The notes under the pieces were generated by a model, which made no database searches, had not been told where the DNA came from, and saw nothing but the letters and a program-made list of their open reading frames with translations. From contig CM055096.1 in NCBI GenBank assembly GCA_029204225.1, positions 68,331,741-68,395,740 of the forward strand: DNA of 64,000 nt, written 5' to 3'. A program made the position numbers and the translations under genes. The stretch is from Diphasiastrum complanatum. Taxonomy: Eukaryota > Streptophyta > Lycopodiopsida > Lycopodiales > Lycopodiaceae. Of the stretch, positions 45,317-55,544 are shown in pieces. Numbering within the stretch: the first letter of the stretch is position 1; the number at the start of each line of letters is the position of its first letter.

Positions 45317-47326
45317 CAAGTAATGGAGTTGTTGCTCCTGCGATATCAGAGCATGATTTGCTTGCTTAGGCACCATTGTTCGTGACGCATTTGGGTTGAA
45401 GGAAGAGTAGTTACTAGGTGTGTTGTGCCATGCGATCTTTTCTTGTATGATCATGATCGGATGCTCATGTACTTCTCTTTGATAATGAAATTCGAAACCG
45501 AATGGCATCTTTTTGGAAGATACAGTATAGGAGGATTCGTAGTTTTGTCCTTTCGTAAGTATCTTGTCATTGTCTTTTAGAGATAAAGGAGGTCCAACCT
45601 TAACCAAATTAACTGCGACAACGAATATTGGGACTTAGTTGTTGTAACTTGCCAGTGTACATTTAGAAGAAAGCATGAGAGTGACGGTGGTGGTGCGTAC
45701 CTTCAATTTTTTTGAGATGGTCTTAAGAACAAGTTCTAATATTGCTCATCCCTTCATTTCTAGCAATTAGTAATATGGGAATCAATGGATAGACGAGTAT
45801 GGGATTTCACACCAGGATGTGCAGAGTTCAAGATTATGCCAGTTAAATATTGATGGTCGTTTGGGCGAATCTCAATACAGGAATGGTAATGAGTTAAATG
45901 GATGGTTTAGGTACATAAAATCTCTGACAGAAAATTGATTTAAGATTTGTCGACGGACGTTAAACTTCACAACCTTGTCAAGAGAGTTCTAGGCGATAAG
46001 TTTATTTATGTTCAAAATTCCTGCCACGTTTCCAGACTTGAAATTTCTTTGCGGAGATAAAAATGCTTTTATTTGCAGATAAGAAGTGCTTGTCAAAGCT
46101 CAAGACGAAAAGACTTAAAATAACGTCTTTCTTGGCATGATTCCTTGTCTGACAACCGCCTACAGCCTATGGAAGGAAAACTACCCTAACGAACAGATTA
46201 CAACACAAGTTTTTGAAAGAAAAAAACCTTTGACATGCACCTGAGAAAGCTGCTTCGCAGCATCAAGAAATGTCAGTTATTGTCGTGATGTGCGTCTCTA
46301 GTGAATCAGGTTATAAGCTTCAATAAAGTAAAGACTTGTGCTCTTGCATGCTGACAAGATGATGTCGTTGAGGTAGAGCATCACAAACAGGCGACTGAGG
46401 TCATCTTCTGGGAAGAACGTGCCAATATGTATCTCTTTATTACTTATGTTAACCGAACGAGTACAGCAGGATGATTTGGAGGAACGAGATTTCAATAAAT
46501 GGAAGGATAACTAACGCAATTCAGAATAGCACGTCTGAAATCCACAATCTCGAAGGAACCCGCGTCCGTTTTGATTATGGAACCATGAAACAAGAATGCA
46601 TAACACTTAGTCGTTGCAACATGAAGACACCACAATCCTCCAAAAACAACCGATCGCGTCCGTCTCATGTCTCACCCACCGAAATACCGTTGCATGCAAT
46701 GACACAGAGCACCTTGAAAATGGCAAGAAACGTGACCACGAACCAACGAAATTGGAAATACCACCCTCGTGTAAATCTCTCCAGATGTGAACCCACGTGT
46801 TAATCTCTCCATAATCAAACAATCCAAATATATATGAACATTTCAAAAAGAGCAAAAAAGAAAAAGCAATAGGCAGGAAAAAACCAACAAAAATAGTCAA
46901 TTTCTTTATAATTGCCACATGTCATACTCACAAAAATAAATAAAAAAACATTTTATGTCATTTGAATTAAAACCAAAACACAAGCAGGTCAATGTTTAAA
47001 ATGAATGCTAAGTCCTCCTTGCAAAGCAAGGCAGGCCAAAAAGACCCTTTGTAAAAATACTTTTATTTTTTTTCTCTAGTTTCGACCGTCACCAGACCCA
47101 ATCAAAATGCACATATTTGAAATCTATGTAACGTAGTTCAAATTAACTGAGAAATAAAAATACAATATAGAAAACTTTGAAATTTGTGTCCGGGCAGCAT
47201 GAACTTATCCCATTGGTTTCTTCTTCCTACCCAACACGTCAATACCTCAAGTTAAATTTACTTAACTATGCTGGTTAGTATAATGAAATTTGCCAATTAT
47301 ACTAGTTACAGTTATAGAAATACAGT
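45317..47326. other. no supported gene; partial MITE copy at 47036-47135
   Basis: No coding region is convincing. 47036-47135 matches the right part of the MITE-like insert at 25542-25879 in inverse orientation (CCAAAAAGACCCTTTGTAAA, then ATTTGAAATCTATGTAACGTA). Its other end is not found. Confidence 0.5.
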
Positions 47327-47818
47327 ATGTACAGTTACATAAAATATGGTATACACAGTAATTGTGACTATGTTAGCATTCACATTAGATTAAATGTGAT
47401 ACAAAAAATTGAAATTAAGTATCATATCAGAGAGATTTTTGGCGCCCAAGTTTTGAAAATAGTAATGGCAAGGAGACCCAGATCTACAGTCGAGTCTGTG
47501 ATTCTTTACAATAAAAAAGATGAAGCTGATAATTGGAAGCCAACAACATATACGAAGAATTCATGGGTATTGCTGCATCCATCATCAAAGGACAATTTTC
47601 GACAAAAGAAAAGAGCAAAAATAGCATACAAATCTTATTGGAAAGCAAGAATTTTGGAGTTTAAGACTACCCCGGGAGGTCAATCAATATCAAAAGTTTT
47701 AGTACAACATGTATATATGCATTCAAAAATCAAAGTACATGATATCAATCATCATGATCATCAAAAATATAATTGTAAGTATATCAAAACATATGCACTC
47801 TACAACAATCATAGGTGA
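47327..47818 (+). CDS. hypothetical ORF, 163 codons
   Basis: The frame may start at 47327 or, more plausibly, at ATG 47465 (MARRPRSTVESV). The latter gives 117 basic residues with KNSWVLLHPSSKDNF, KRAKIAYKSYWKARILEFK and SISKVLVQHVYMHSKIKVHD, which looks like real protein sequence (possibly one exon of a gene with a small beta-barrel) but matches no family I can name. AT-rich flanks and poor codon evidence keep confidence low. The start MARRPRST is not an H3 tail. Confidence 0.3.
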   Translation: MYSYIKYGIHSNCDYVSIHIRLNVIQKIEIKYHIREIFGAQVLKIVMARRPRSTVESVILYNKKDEADNWKPTTYTKNSWVLLHPSSKDNFRQKKRAKIAYKSYWKARILEFKTTPGGQSISKVLVQHVYMHSKIKVHDINHHDHQKYNCKYIKTYALYNNHR

Positions 47819-48119
47819 TTTTCTTTATTGATGCTCTTCAGATTATGATTTAAATGTTTCAATATTGTTTTTTTCTTTCAGATTTATACTAGCAAAGTGT
47901 GTCCGTCGATGACGGGCAATGGACGGCCGACGATCTAGATGGCAGCTTGTGATCGAGACGTGTGGATGATGCACAGAGTGGGCGATTGATGATTCAAGGC
48001 CGGCGATGACGGGGGCGGCCGACAACTTGAGTTATGGCCGATGGTTTGGGTCGAAGGTCAATGATTTGGATCAAAAGTTGTCAATGACAATTAGCCGATG
48101 GAGGGCGACCGATGGTGTT

Positions 48120-48149
48120 TGTGTGTGTGTGTGTGTGCACGCGCGCGCG

Positions 48150-48235
<86 letters not shown>
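48120..48235. repeat. (GT)n-(CG)n-(GA)n compound microsatellite
   Basis: GT run 48120-48137, then CACGCGCGCGCGTGCG (48138-48153), then a GA run to 48235. The first two parts are alternating purine/pyrimidine and the last is homopurine. It ends 56 bases before the copia insertion site. Confidence 0.97.
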
Positions 48236-48240
<5 letters not shown>

Positions 48241-48291
48241 ATATACATAAAACTGTAGCAAATGAAATTGAGGAACAAAAAACCAAAAATG

Positions 48292-48946
48292 TGTGAAAAA
48301 TACAGATCCTAAGTGGATCTAAACTCCAAGATCATTGGCTTGAATGCTTGCACTCCAAACTACATAAGCTAGGAATTGGCAACACATTCTATGCTACCTA
48401 GAATGCAAAGAACTTGATCAAAAAGCATTTATCACAAATGGAAACTTCCATAAACATCAAGTGCGGCCCAAAATAGCATTATACAGTCCATAATACATCA
48501 GCCTACCACTTTTGGAAAGCACCTAAGATCATACACAATAGCTTGAAGACAATACACACAACAATGCTCTCAATGGAGGAAGAAACAATGACAATGATCT
48601 ATTGATCTCAATGAAGCATACAAAAGGTTTCTCCAACCTGTTCTTCACGACTTCCCTACTATTTATGGATGAGGAAGATGACTCTCTCTCCTCTCTCTAG
48701 AAGGTACTTGACCCTAGATATTCCCTATATAGGAAAAATAGCTAAAAATGGCTTATATGACCAAAATACATCAAAATGGTCTCATTTTGAAGGGTATGAA
48801 GTTTGACACTTCATCATACTGAAAAAATACAGTAAATAAAAACATTGTGGCCTGGTTCACACGTGTGAAACTCCAGAACCAAAACTATTTACAATTTTAG
48901 CCAATTTAGGCCTCAAACTAGCTAGGAAATGTTGACAATTTTCACA
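48292..48946 (-). repeat. 3' LTR of the young copia element
   Basis: 655 bp, TG...CA. It is identical to the 5' LTR except for one base seen. The last codon and stop of the polyprotein overlap its first bases (48942-48946). Confidence 0.97.
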
Positions 48947-51900
48947 CTCCCTCTTCAACATTGGATGCTAGTTTCAACATAGTCTTTGAGCACATTCCAA
49001 GATTAGATCTATGCATTAAATATAGGTCCTTTCCCAATGGTTTGGTGAAGATATCAGCCACACACTCCTTTGAAGAGACATGTTGAAGCTCCACCTCTTT
49101 GGCAATGACTTGATCTCTCACAAAATGGTGAGCAATCTCAATGTGCTTGCTCCTTGCATGAAAAACAGGATTGCTTGCCAAGCTTTGGGCTGAAAGGTTA
49201 TCACAAAGTATGATTGGAGTCTTCTCTGGTTCCAGCAAGTGAAGATCCAATAACATCCTCTTGATCCAAAGAATCTCCTTGGTGCATGTTGTTAATGCCT
49301 TGTACTCGGCTTCGGTGGAAGATAGAGAGATAGTTGGTTGCTTCTTTGATAGCCATGAGACCACTCCATCTCCAAGATAGATTGCAAAGGCACTTGTTGA
49401 CTTCCTATCCATTTGATCACCTGCAAAATCTGAATCTGAAAATCCACAAAGGTTAGGTGTAGTACCTCCATACAAGATGCCAAAATCTCTAGATCCCGAG
49501 ATGTATCTAAGTACTCTCTTTCCTAGCTTCCAATGAGCCTCACTAGGATCTTGCATAAATTGACTTAGTTTACCAACCACAAAGCTTAGATCAGGTCTTG
49601 TGATGGTTAACCATATAAGAGATCCTATTAGCTTTCTATAGAGAGTAATGTCCTTGAAGGATCTTTCATTACTTCTTGTAGTTAGCTTTACATTTGATTC
49701 CATAGGAGTAGAAACAACTTTACAATCTTCCATATGAAACCTTTTTAGAATAGAGTTAACATACTTTTCTTGACATATGAATGTAGATTTAGAAGTTCTA
49801 ATAATCTCTATTCCTAAGATATAATGAAGTTTACCAAGATCTTGAATTTCAAACTCTCTTTTGAGTGCCATCTTGATTTCATCTATATCTAGATTGTTAC
49901 CACCACTTAAGATAATGTCATCAACATAGATCAAAAGTAAAGTGATATCATTTTCATTCAATCTAAAGTAGAGAGAATGATCATACTCACTCATAACAAA
50001 GTTTTGAGAAAGTAAGAAGGAATTGAGCTTAGCATACCAACTCCTTGGTGCTTGCTTTAGCCCATACAAACTCTTTTGGAGATAGCACACATGATTAGGC
50101 TCATCATGTGAAACATAGCCCTCGGGTTGCTCCATGTAAATATCTTCTTCAAGATCACCATTCAAGAAGGCATTAGTAACATCCATTTGCCACATATCCC
50201 AATCATAAAGAGTTGCAAGAGAGATTAGGATTCGAATAGTTACCATCTTTGCCACGGGTGCAAAGGTCTCATCATAGTCAATACCATATTCTTGAGCATA
50301 CCCCTTTGCCACCAACCTTGCCTTGTACTTGTTGATTGATCCATCTTGATTTGTCTTGATCTTGAAGATCCACTTACAACCAATTGCCTTCTTGTCCTTT
50401 GGAAGCTTTACCAACCTCCATGTGTTGCTTTTGATGAGTGCTTGATGTTCATGATCCATGGCTTGGATCCATTCCTTCTTTTGAATTGCTTCACCTACAC
50501 AAGTTGGTTCATCAAAAGAGGTAAGAAAAGCAAAGTTAGAGTTGTCCACCACTTGCTTTCCTTTTTCATCATAGGTTAGCCTTGATGGCTTAGCCCTTTG
50601 CCTTTGAGTCTTCCTTGAAGTTTGCTTTGGAGTGGCATCTCCATCTTCATCCAAGACATCTTGCACATCATGATGATTAGTAGGCACATCAACATCAACA
50701 TCAACAACATTGGAAACATTCTCTTCATGAAAGATGACATCCCTACTTATGACAACTTTCTTTGTAGAAGGAATGTACACTTTGTAAGCCTTGCTTACTT
50801 CACTATAGCCAACAAACACACCCTTCTTTGATGAAGGATCTTCTTTAGTTCTATCATCAAGTGTGATATTGACAAAACATGTACATCCAAAGATCCTACA
50901 ATGCTTGACACTCGGCCTTCTACCATAAAGAACCTCATGAGGAGTTTTACCATCCAAGGAAGCACTTGTCCATCTATTACATAGATAGTTAGCACATGCT
51001 AAAGCTTCCCCCCAAAAAGACTTAGCAAGATTAGCATGTAGTCTCATTGCCTTGGCACATTCACAAAGGGTTCTATTCTTCCTCTCGGCCACTCCATTCT
51101 GTTGTGGAGTCCTAGGACTAGACATCTCCCTCTTAATCCCATGTGCTATACAAAAGTCTTTGAACCTATTTGAGGTGTATTCCCCTCCATTATCAGATCT
51201 TAAGCATTTGATCTTTGTATTGAATTGGTTTTCCATTTCATTCTTGAACTTGACAAATGCAGCAAACACTTCATCCTTACTTTTAAGAAGATAGATCCAA
51301 GTATACCTACTAAAGTCATCAATGAAAGTTGCATACATCTTTGCCCCACCATTGCTAGTTGTACTAGAAGAATGAATATCAGAATGCACAAGTTGAAAAG
51401 CTTCTTTAGATCTAGAAGTAGATCTAGAATAAGCAAGTCTATGAGATTTGGACAAGGCACAATGTTCACAAACACTATTGTTTGCAACAAGACTTTTAGG
51501 GAGACCAAGAACAAGCTCTTTCTTTGCCATTACCTCCAAAGATTTGAAGTTGGGATGGCCCAACCTCTTGTGCCAAACTTCTTGGTTTGTCAATTGCTCC
51601 CTAGCCATACATCCTTCATGATTAGAGATCACACATGCATCAAGCTTGAAAAGTTTACCATGCCTCCTACCTTGAGCAATCAAGGATCCACATTTACTTA
51701 TCAAACATGCATCTCCAATGAACTCCACATCAAGTCCTTTGTCAATCATTTGACTTACACTAAGCAAATTCTTAGTGATTGAAGGAATGTACAAAACATT
51801 TTCAAGATTTGCTTTCCTATTTGTTGAAAGGGAAATAGGAATAGTGCCTATGCCTTTGATGTCACATTGACCATCATTTGCAGTGTAGATGATGTTACCT

Positions 51901-52895
51901 TCTCCCTCATAAGACAATAAGGATGTAAAGTATTCCTTATGTCTTTTCATGTGAGATGAGGCTCCACTATCAATCCACCAAGGATCATTATCATCTATGT
52001 TGGCTAACAAACTTGAAGTCATAACAAGTGATTCACATGTGTTATGTTCTTCCTCATCTATTGTAAGATTTCCTTGCCTCTCTCCTTGCTCTCTTTTCTT
52101 CTTATAACATTCATTTGCAAAATGACCTTTTATCCCACAATAAAAGCACTTGAACTTTGACTTATTGTTCTTAGTAGAAGAGGAAGAGGAAGAGTGATCA
52201 TCATGATCAAAGTTACCACCTTTGGACCATTTCCCTTTGCCTTTACCTTTGCCCTTGAATTTGCCTTTTGTGAAGAAAGCCTCTTCACCTCCACCTTGCA
52301 AGGATGCACCATCAAGCTTTGATTGCAACCTATGTTCTTCAGCCAATAAGATTTCTTGCAAGTCAACCACACTTGGCAAGACTCTTTGAATGGCAAAACT
52401 TTGCACAAGGTTAGCATGTTCATTTAGCAAACCATTCAACATAACTTGGACTATTTCACCATCTTTTATGTTCTCATCAATGCATGCTAAATCATCACTT
52501 AGGGACTTAACTCTCAAGATAAATGCATGAGCACTTTCACCCTCTCTTTGCCTACTAGAAAATATTTGTCTCCTTAGGGTCAATACCCTAGATGTGGACT
52601 TTGATTCAAAGAGCTTCTTTAAGGCATTCCATGCCTCACTTGCACTTTGAAACTTTCCAACTTCCTTGAGAAGTTCATTTGTAACATTCATTTTAATGAT
52701 ATGAAGAGCCCTTTTGGCCTTCTTATCAAACCTTTGTTGCTCTTGAAGTGTGAGAGGTCTCTCTTCAATTTCTGCAACTATGTCCATGAGTTCATTCAAC
52801 TCAAGTAAGGACTCCATCCTCACTTTCCAAGTAGAGTAGTTTGATGAACTCAACCTTTCACTAGACTCTAGCATGATCCCACCATTGGAAGCCAT
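48942..52895 (-). CDS. copia gag-pol polyprotein, 1317 residues, uninterrupted
   Basis: ATG 52895. Order is copia type. Gag (about 1-210) is followed by a Gly/Lys-rich stretch, the zinc knuckle CFYCGIKGHFANEC (250-263), protease WWIDSGASSH (306-315), and integrase zinc site H442, H447, C476, C479. The integrase core has D506 (HSDIH), D568 (RSDNGGEY) and E604 (NGVAERKNR), a 35-residue D-E spacing. Reverse transcriptase has D905 (WQMDVTNAF) and YVDD (990-993). RNase H has SDSDFAGD (1153-1160), STEAEYKA (1193-1200) and CDN (1231-1233). It should be cleaved into capsid-like particle proteins and enzymes, copied in cytoplasmic particles from an LTR transcript, and integrated in the nucleus. No stop or missing catalytic residue is visible. 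The stop codon reaches into the 3' LTR. Confidence 0.97.
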   Translation of the reverse strand: MASNGGIMLESSERLSSSNYSTWKVRMESLLELNELMDIVAEIEERPLTLQEQQRFDKKAKRALHIIKMNVTNELLKEVGKFQSASEAWNALKKLFESKSTSRVLTLRRQIFSSRQREGESAHAFILRVKSLSDDLACIDENIKDGEIVQVMLNGLLNEHANLVQSFAIQRVLPSVVDLQEILLAEEHRLQSKLDGASLQGGGEEAFFTKGKFKGKGKGKGKWSKGGNFDHDDHSSSSSSTKNNKSKFKCFYCGIKGHFANECYKKKREQGERQGNLTIDEEEHNTCESLVMTSSLLANIDDNDPWWIDSGASSHMKRHKEYFTSLLSYEGEGNIIYTANDGQCDIKGIGTIPISLSTNRKANLENVLYIPSITKNLLSVSQMIDKGLDVEFIGDACLISKCGSLIAQGRRHGKLFKLDACVISNHEGCMAREQLTNQEVWHKRLGHPNFKSLEVMAKKELVLGLPKSLVANNSVCEHCALSKSHRLAYSRSTSRSKEAFQLVHSDIHSSSTTSNGGAKMYATFIDDFSRYTWIYLLKSKDEVFAAFVKFKNEMENQFNTKIKCLRSDNGGEYTSNRFKDFCIAHGIKREMSSPRTPQQNGVAERKNRTLCECAKAMRLHANLAKSFWGEALACANYLCNRWTSASLDGKTPHEVLYGRRPSVKHCRIFGCTCFVNITLDDRTKEDPSSKKGVFVGYSEVSKAYKVYIPSTKKVVISRDVIFHEENVSNVVDVDVDVPTNHHDVQDVLDEDGDATPKQTSRKTQRQRAKPSRLTYDEKGKQVVDNSNFAFLTSFDEPTCVGEAIQKKEWIQAMDHEHQALIKSNTWRLVKLPKDKKAIGCKWIFKIKTNQDGSINKYKARLVAKGYAQEYGIDYDETFAPVAKMVTIRILISLATLYDWDMWQMDVTNAFLNGDLEEDIYMEQPEGYVSHDEPNHVCYLQKSLYGLKQAPRSWYAKLNSFLLSQNFVMSEYDHSLYFRLNENDITLLLIYVDDIILSGGNNLDIDEIKMALKREFEIQDLGKLHYILGIEIIRTSKSTFICQEKYVNSILKRFHMEDCKVVSTPMESNVKLTTRSNERSFKDITLYRKLIGSLIWLTITRPDLSFVVGKLSQFMQDPSEAHWKLGKRVLRYISGSRDFGILYGGTTPNLCGFSDSDFAGDQMDRKSTSAFAIYLGDGVVSWLSKKQPTISLSSTEAEYKALTTCTKEILWIKRMLLDLHLLEPEKTPIILCDNLSAQSLASNPVFHARSKHIEIAHHFVRDQVIAKEVELQHVSSKECVADIFTKPLGKDLYLMHRSNLGMCSKTMLKLASNVEEGV
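48947..48956 (-). other. polypurine tract
   Basis: The minus strand reads GAAGAGGGAG directly before the 3' LTR. It is the expected primer for plus-strand DNA synthesis and is also coding (the last residues of the polyprotein). Confidence 0.85.
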
Positions 52896-54055
52896 GATTC
52901 TAATGTTTCTTCAACTTTTAGGTTCTGTCCTAAAGCACTTAGCACTCACTTTTCTCTCAACAAATGATAGATAAAGAGATCTATGAAGATTTAGGACCCT
53001 AAAACACTTCTATCTTGAACCTAGATGGTTTTCAAGCATAGAAAGGAAGATTAAAACACATGCAACACTTTGCACACACTAAGAATGGATTACAAAATCA
53101 AACCAACCTGAACACACTCTTGCTTAAGCTCTCAAACTTTCCAGCAAGTGACCAAATCAAGTTATGGTGTGAAGAGTTACTTGCATTCTTAGAAAATACC
53201 CAAAACTAGGATGCCAAGATTACCTAGTAATGAACAAACTTGATCAACATATGATCAACACACTAAGATATTGATTCAACCTGTAAAACCACATGTAAAC
53301 CACACTTCTAAAAGTTTATAAACTCCAGCAAGTGATAAATACAAGATTTAGAGGTGAATGAATGAGCACACTTAGTGAATCACAAGACTAGCTTCACTAT
53401 CTTGTCAAATCTTGGTGTTTAGATGTAGATCTAAGATCACTTCACATGAGAATGTTCCTCAACCTGTTAAGAACCTGAAAACACACTTGCATAATGGTTA
53501 ACACCTTCCAGCAAATGCTCCAATCAAATTACATAAGGAGAGTTACTTACATGCTCAACAAAGTACACCAAAATTTATGCCAAAATTGATGACAATCTTT
53601 ACAATATGCTCTTCACAATGGAGCTTACAATATGTTCACCCAAAAAAGGGGATCTTTCATCCAAATGGGAGCTTTGCTCAGCCTTTAGGAGAATTACAAC
53701 TCACTCAAAAGAGCATTTGTCTTCCACTTAAGGAGAAGTTTCATCCACTTAAGGAGAGTGTTCATCCAAGAATGGAGATTGTCAACAATAGGATTGAAAA
53801 GAACATTGTTAGTATTGAATATGCACAAGCCTCACAATCACAAATGATTAGGTGTTATGATCTGATCCAAAATAGTTTCTTTTCAGCCTCTGATCTTCAA
53901 TAGACCTGAAATATGCTTTTGATCCACAAGTTCAACTCACAAAACAAAGGTTAGTAAGATTTGATCAACAAAGCAATGCAAAATCATGCTAGAACTTGAT
54001 CAAACATCCAAATATCACCAAAAATGGAATACTTACTGTAAATAGAAGCCAACCA
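52896..54055 (-). other. untranslated leader of the copia element with degenerate internal repeats
   Basis: The roughly 1160-base leader lies between primer site and gag ATG. It contains three related segments around 53101-53190, 53275-53360 and 53461-53560 (shared CCAGCAARTG, GAGAGTTACTTRCAT and CAACCTGT words). There is no long open frame in sense; a 108-codon frame on the opposite strand (53577-53903) has no motif. Confidence 0.7.
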
Positions 54056-54067
54056 GCTCTGATACCA
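54056..54067 (-). other. primer-binding site (initiator tRNA-Met)
   Basis: The minus strand reads TGGTATCAGAGC immediately after the 5' LTR. It complements the 3' end of plant initiator tRNA-Met, the usual copia primer. Confidence 0.93.
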
Positions 54068-54722
54068 TGTGAAAAATACAGATCCTAAGTGGATCTAAAC
54101 TCCAAGATCATTGGCTTGAATGCTTGCACTCCAAACTACATAAGCTAGGAATTGGCAACACATTCTATGCTACCTAGAATGCAAAGAACTTGATCAAAAA
54201 GCATTTATCACAAATGGAAACTTCCATAAACATCAAGTGCGGCCCAAAATAGCATTATACAGTCCATAATACATCAGCCTACCACTTTTGGAAAGCACCT
54301 AAGATCATACACAATAGCTTGAAGACAATACACACAACAATGCTCTCAATGGAGGAAGAAACAATGACAATGATCTATTGATCTCAATGAAGCATACAAA
54401 AGGTTTCTCCAACCTGTTCTTCACGACTTCCCTACTATTTATGGATGAGGAAGATGACTCTCTCTCCTCTCTCTAGAAGGTACTTGACCCTAGATATTCC
54501 CTATATAGGAAAAATAGCTAAAAATGGCTTATATGACCAAAATACATCAAAATGGTCTCATTTTGAAGGGTATGAAGTTTGACACTTCATCATACTGAAA
54601 AAATACAGTAAATAAAAACATTGTGGCCTGGTTCACACATGTGAAACTCCAGAACCAAAACTATTTACAATTTTAGCCAATTTAGGCCTCAAACTAGCTA
54701 GGAAATGTTGACAATTTTCACA
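54068..54722 (-). repeat. 5' LTR of the young copia element
   Basis: 655 bp, TG...CA, adjoining the primer site. It should contain the promoter; a CTATATAGGGAATA stretch (about 54496-54510, minus) is a plausible TATA region. Confidence 0.95.
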
Positions 54723-54779
54723 AAATGTTATACTCAATAATTTTCAAGATACCACACAAACGGTTTTAGGTTTAGCCAT

Positions 54780-55112
54780 TTAAGACAACGGTCCCCACTC
54801 ATTTGATATATCTGATAACATTGACTGTGAATCAACCATGATTTCTAACTTTATTTGTAGATCATCAAGTGTTATAGTATTGATATTTCTATACAATACT
54901 TTAATATTATCGATCAGCAAATCAAAATCCAATAAGAATCGGTTTTTGTCAGGGATAAATTGTCCATCCATTTGTTGAAGATGATGGTACTCCGCGAACA
55001 TCCTTAATAACCAAAAAATACTACATGTGTGGACCTCATCTCCAAAACAGAATAGTTCCATTACATGTCGAACAAAGCTCACGTGATCCACCCCAATTTG
55101 TAACACCTGCAT
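54780..55112 (-). other. short unrecognised ORF, 110 codons
   Basis: ATG 55112 (MQVLQIGVDHVSFVRHV) to a stop at 54780; contains RNINTITLDDLQIKLEI. It lies downstream of the Helitron helicase end and beside the copia insertion. It has no recognised domain and may be chance or an exon remnant. Confidence 0.25.
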
Positions 55113-55544
55113 TTTATTGATAAAACATCATAGGTATTGATGTTCGATCATAACAACAAAAACACTCTCGACATCTATTACATCATCTAAACACTTTCGT
55201 CCTAAACCATACTTCCAAATTAAGCCTCACATGTACCTTTAATATACGCATGTATGTAACCTTGAATAAAAGAAAAAATTCAATCATATCACCTATGAAA
55301 AATCTATTTATATTTTCAAATTACGATACTAGTCTCATATGCAAAACGAAACATTTTCATCCCATATGCATTTCACATTAAATGGAACTAATGCACACAT
55401 ACAAACCAATGCCAACAACAATAACATCATTATTACTCATTTCACATGATCAAGGATGCCTCATCATCTTCAACAAAATTACTGTATACTCAATTCAATA
55501 ACTGCAACAAAGAAAAGTTTTATGTCACAAGTCACTCACATTCT

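Larger units (their letters stand above)
48292..54722 (-). mobile_element. complete young Ty1/copia LTR retrotransposon
   Basis: The element is 6431 bp on the minus strand. Two 655-bp LTRs (48292-48946 and 54068-54722) begin TG and end CA. The target site AAATG is duplicated on both flanks (48287-48291 and 54723-54727). I found one difference between the LTRs: ACGTGT at about 48863 versus ACATGT at about 54639, a CpG-type transition. Primer site, polypurine tract and one continuous gag-pol frame are all present. The insertion is therefore recent and the copy looks capable of autonomous movement. Confidence 0.97.

Noticed and set aside
46298-46495. LYLNDIILSAC on the minus strand resembling the copia RT box LYVDDIIL
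   Set aside because: The catalytic DD is absent and no other RT motif is found up- or downstream in any frame.
48006-48296. ORFs made of Arg-Glu or Ser-Leu repeats (also at 35614-35808, 40392-40866 and 48071-48286)
   Set aside because: They are translations of GA/CT microsatellites.
51225-51782. 185-codon plus-strand ORF
   Set aside because: It is the antisense shadow of the copia integrase coding region.
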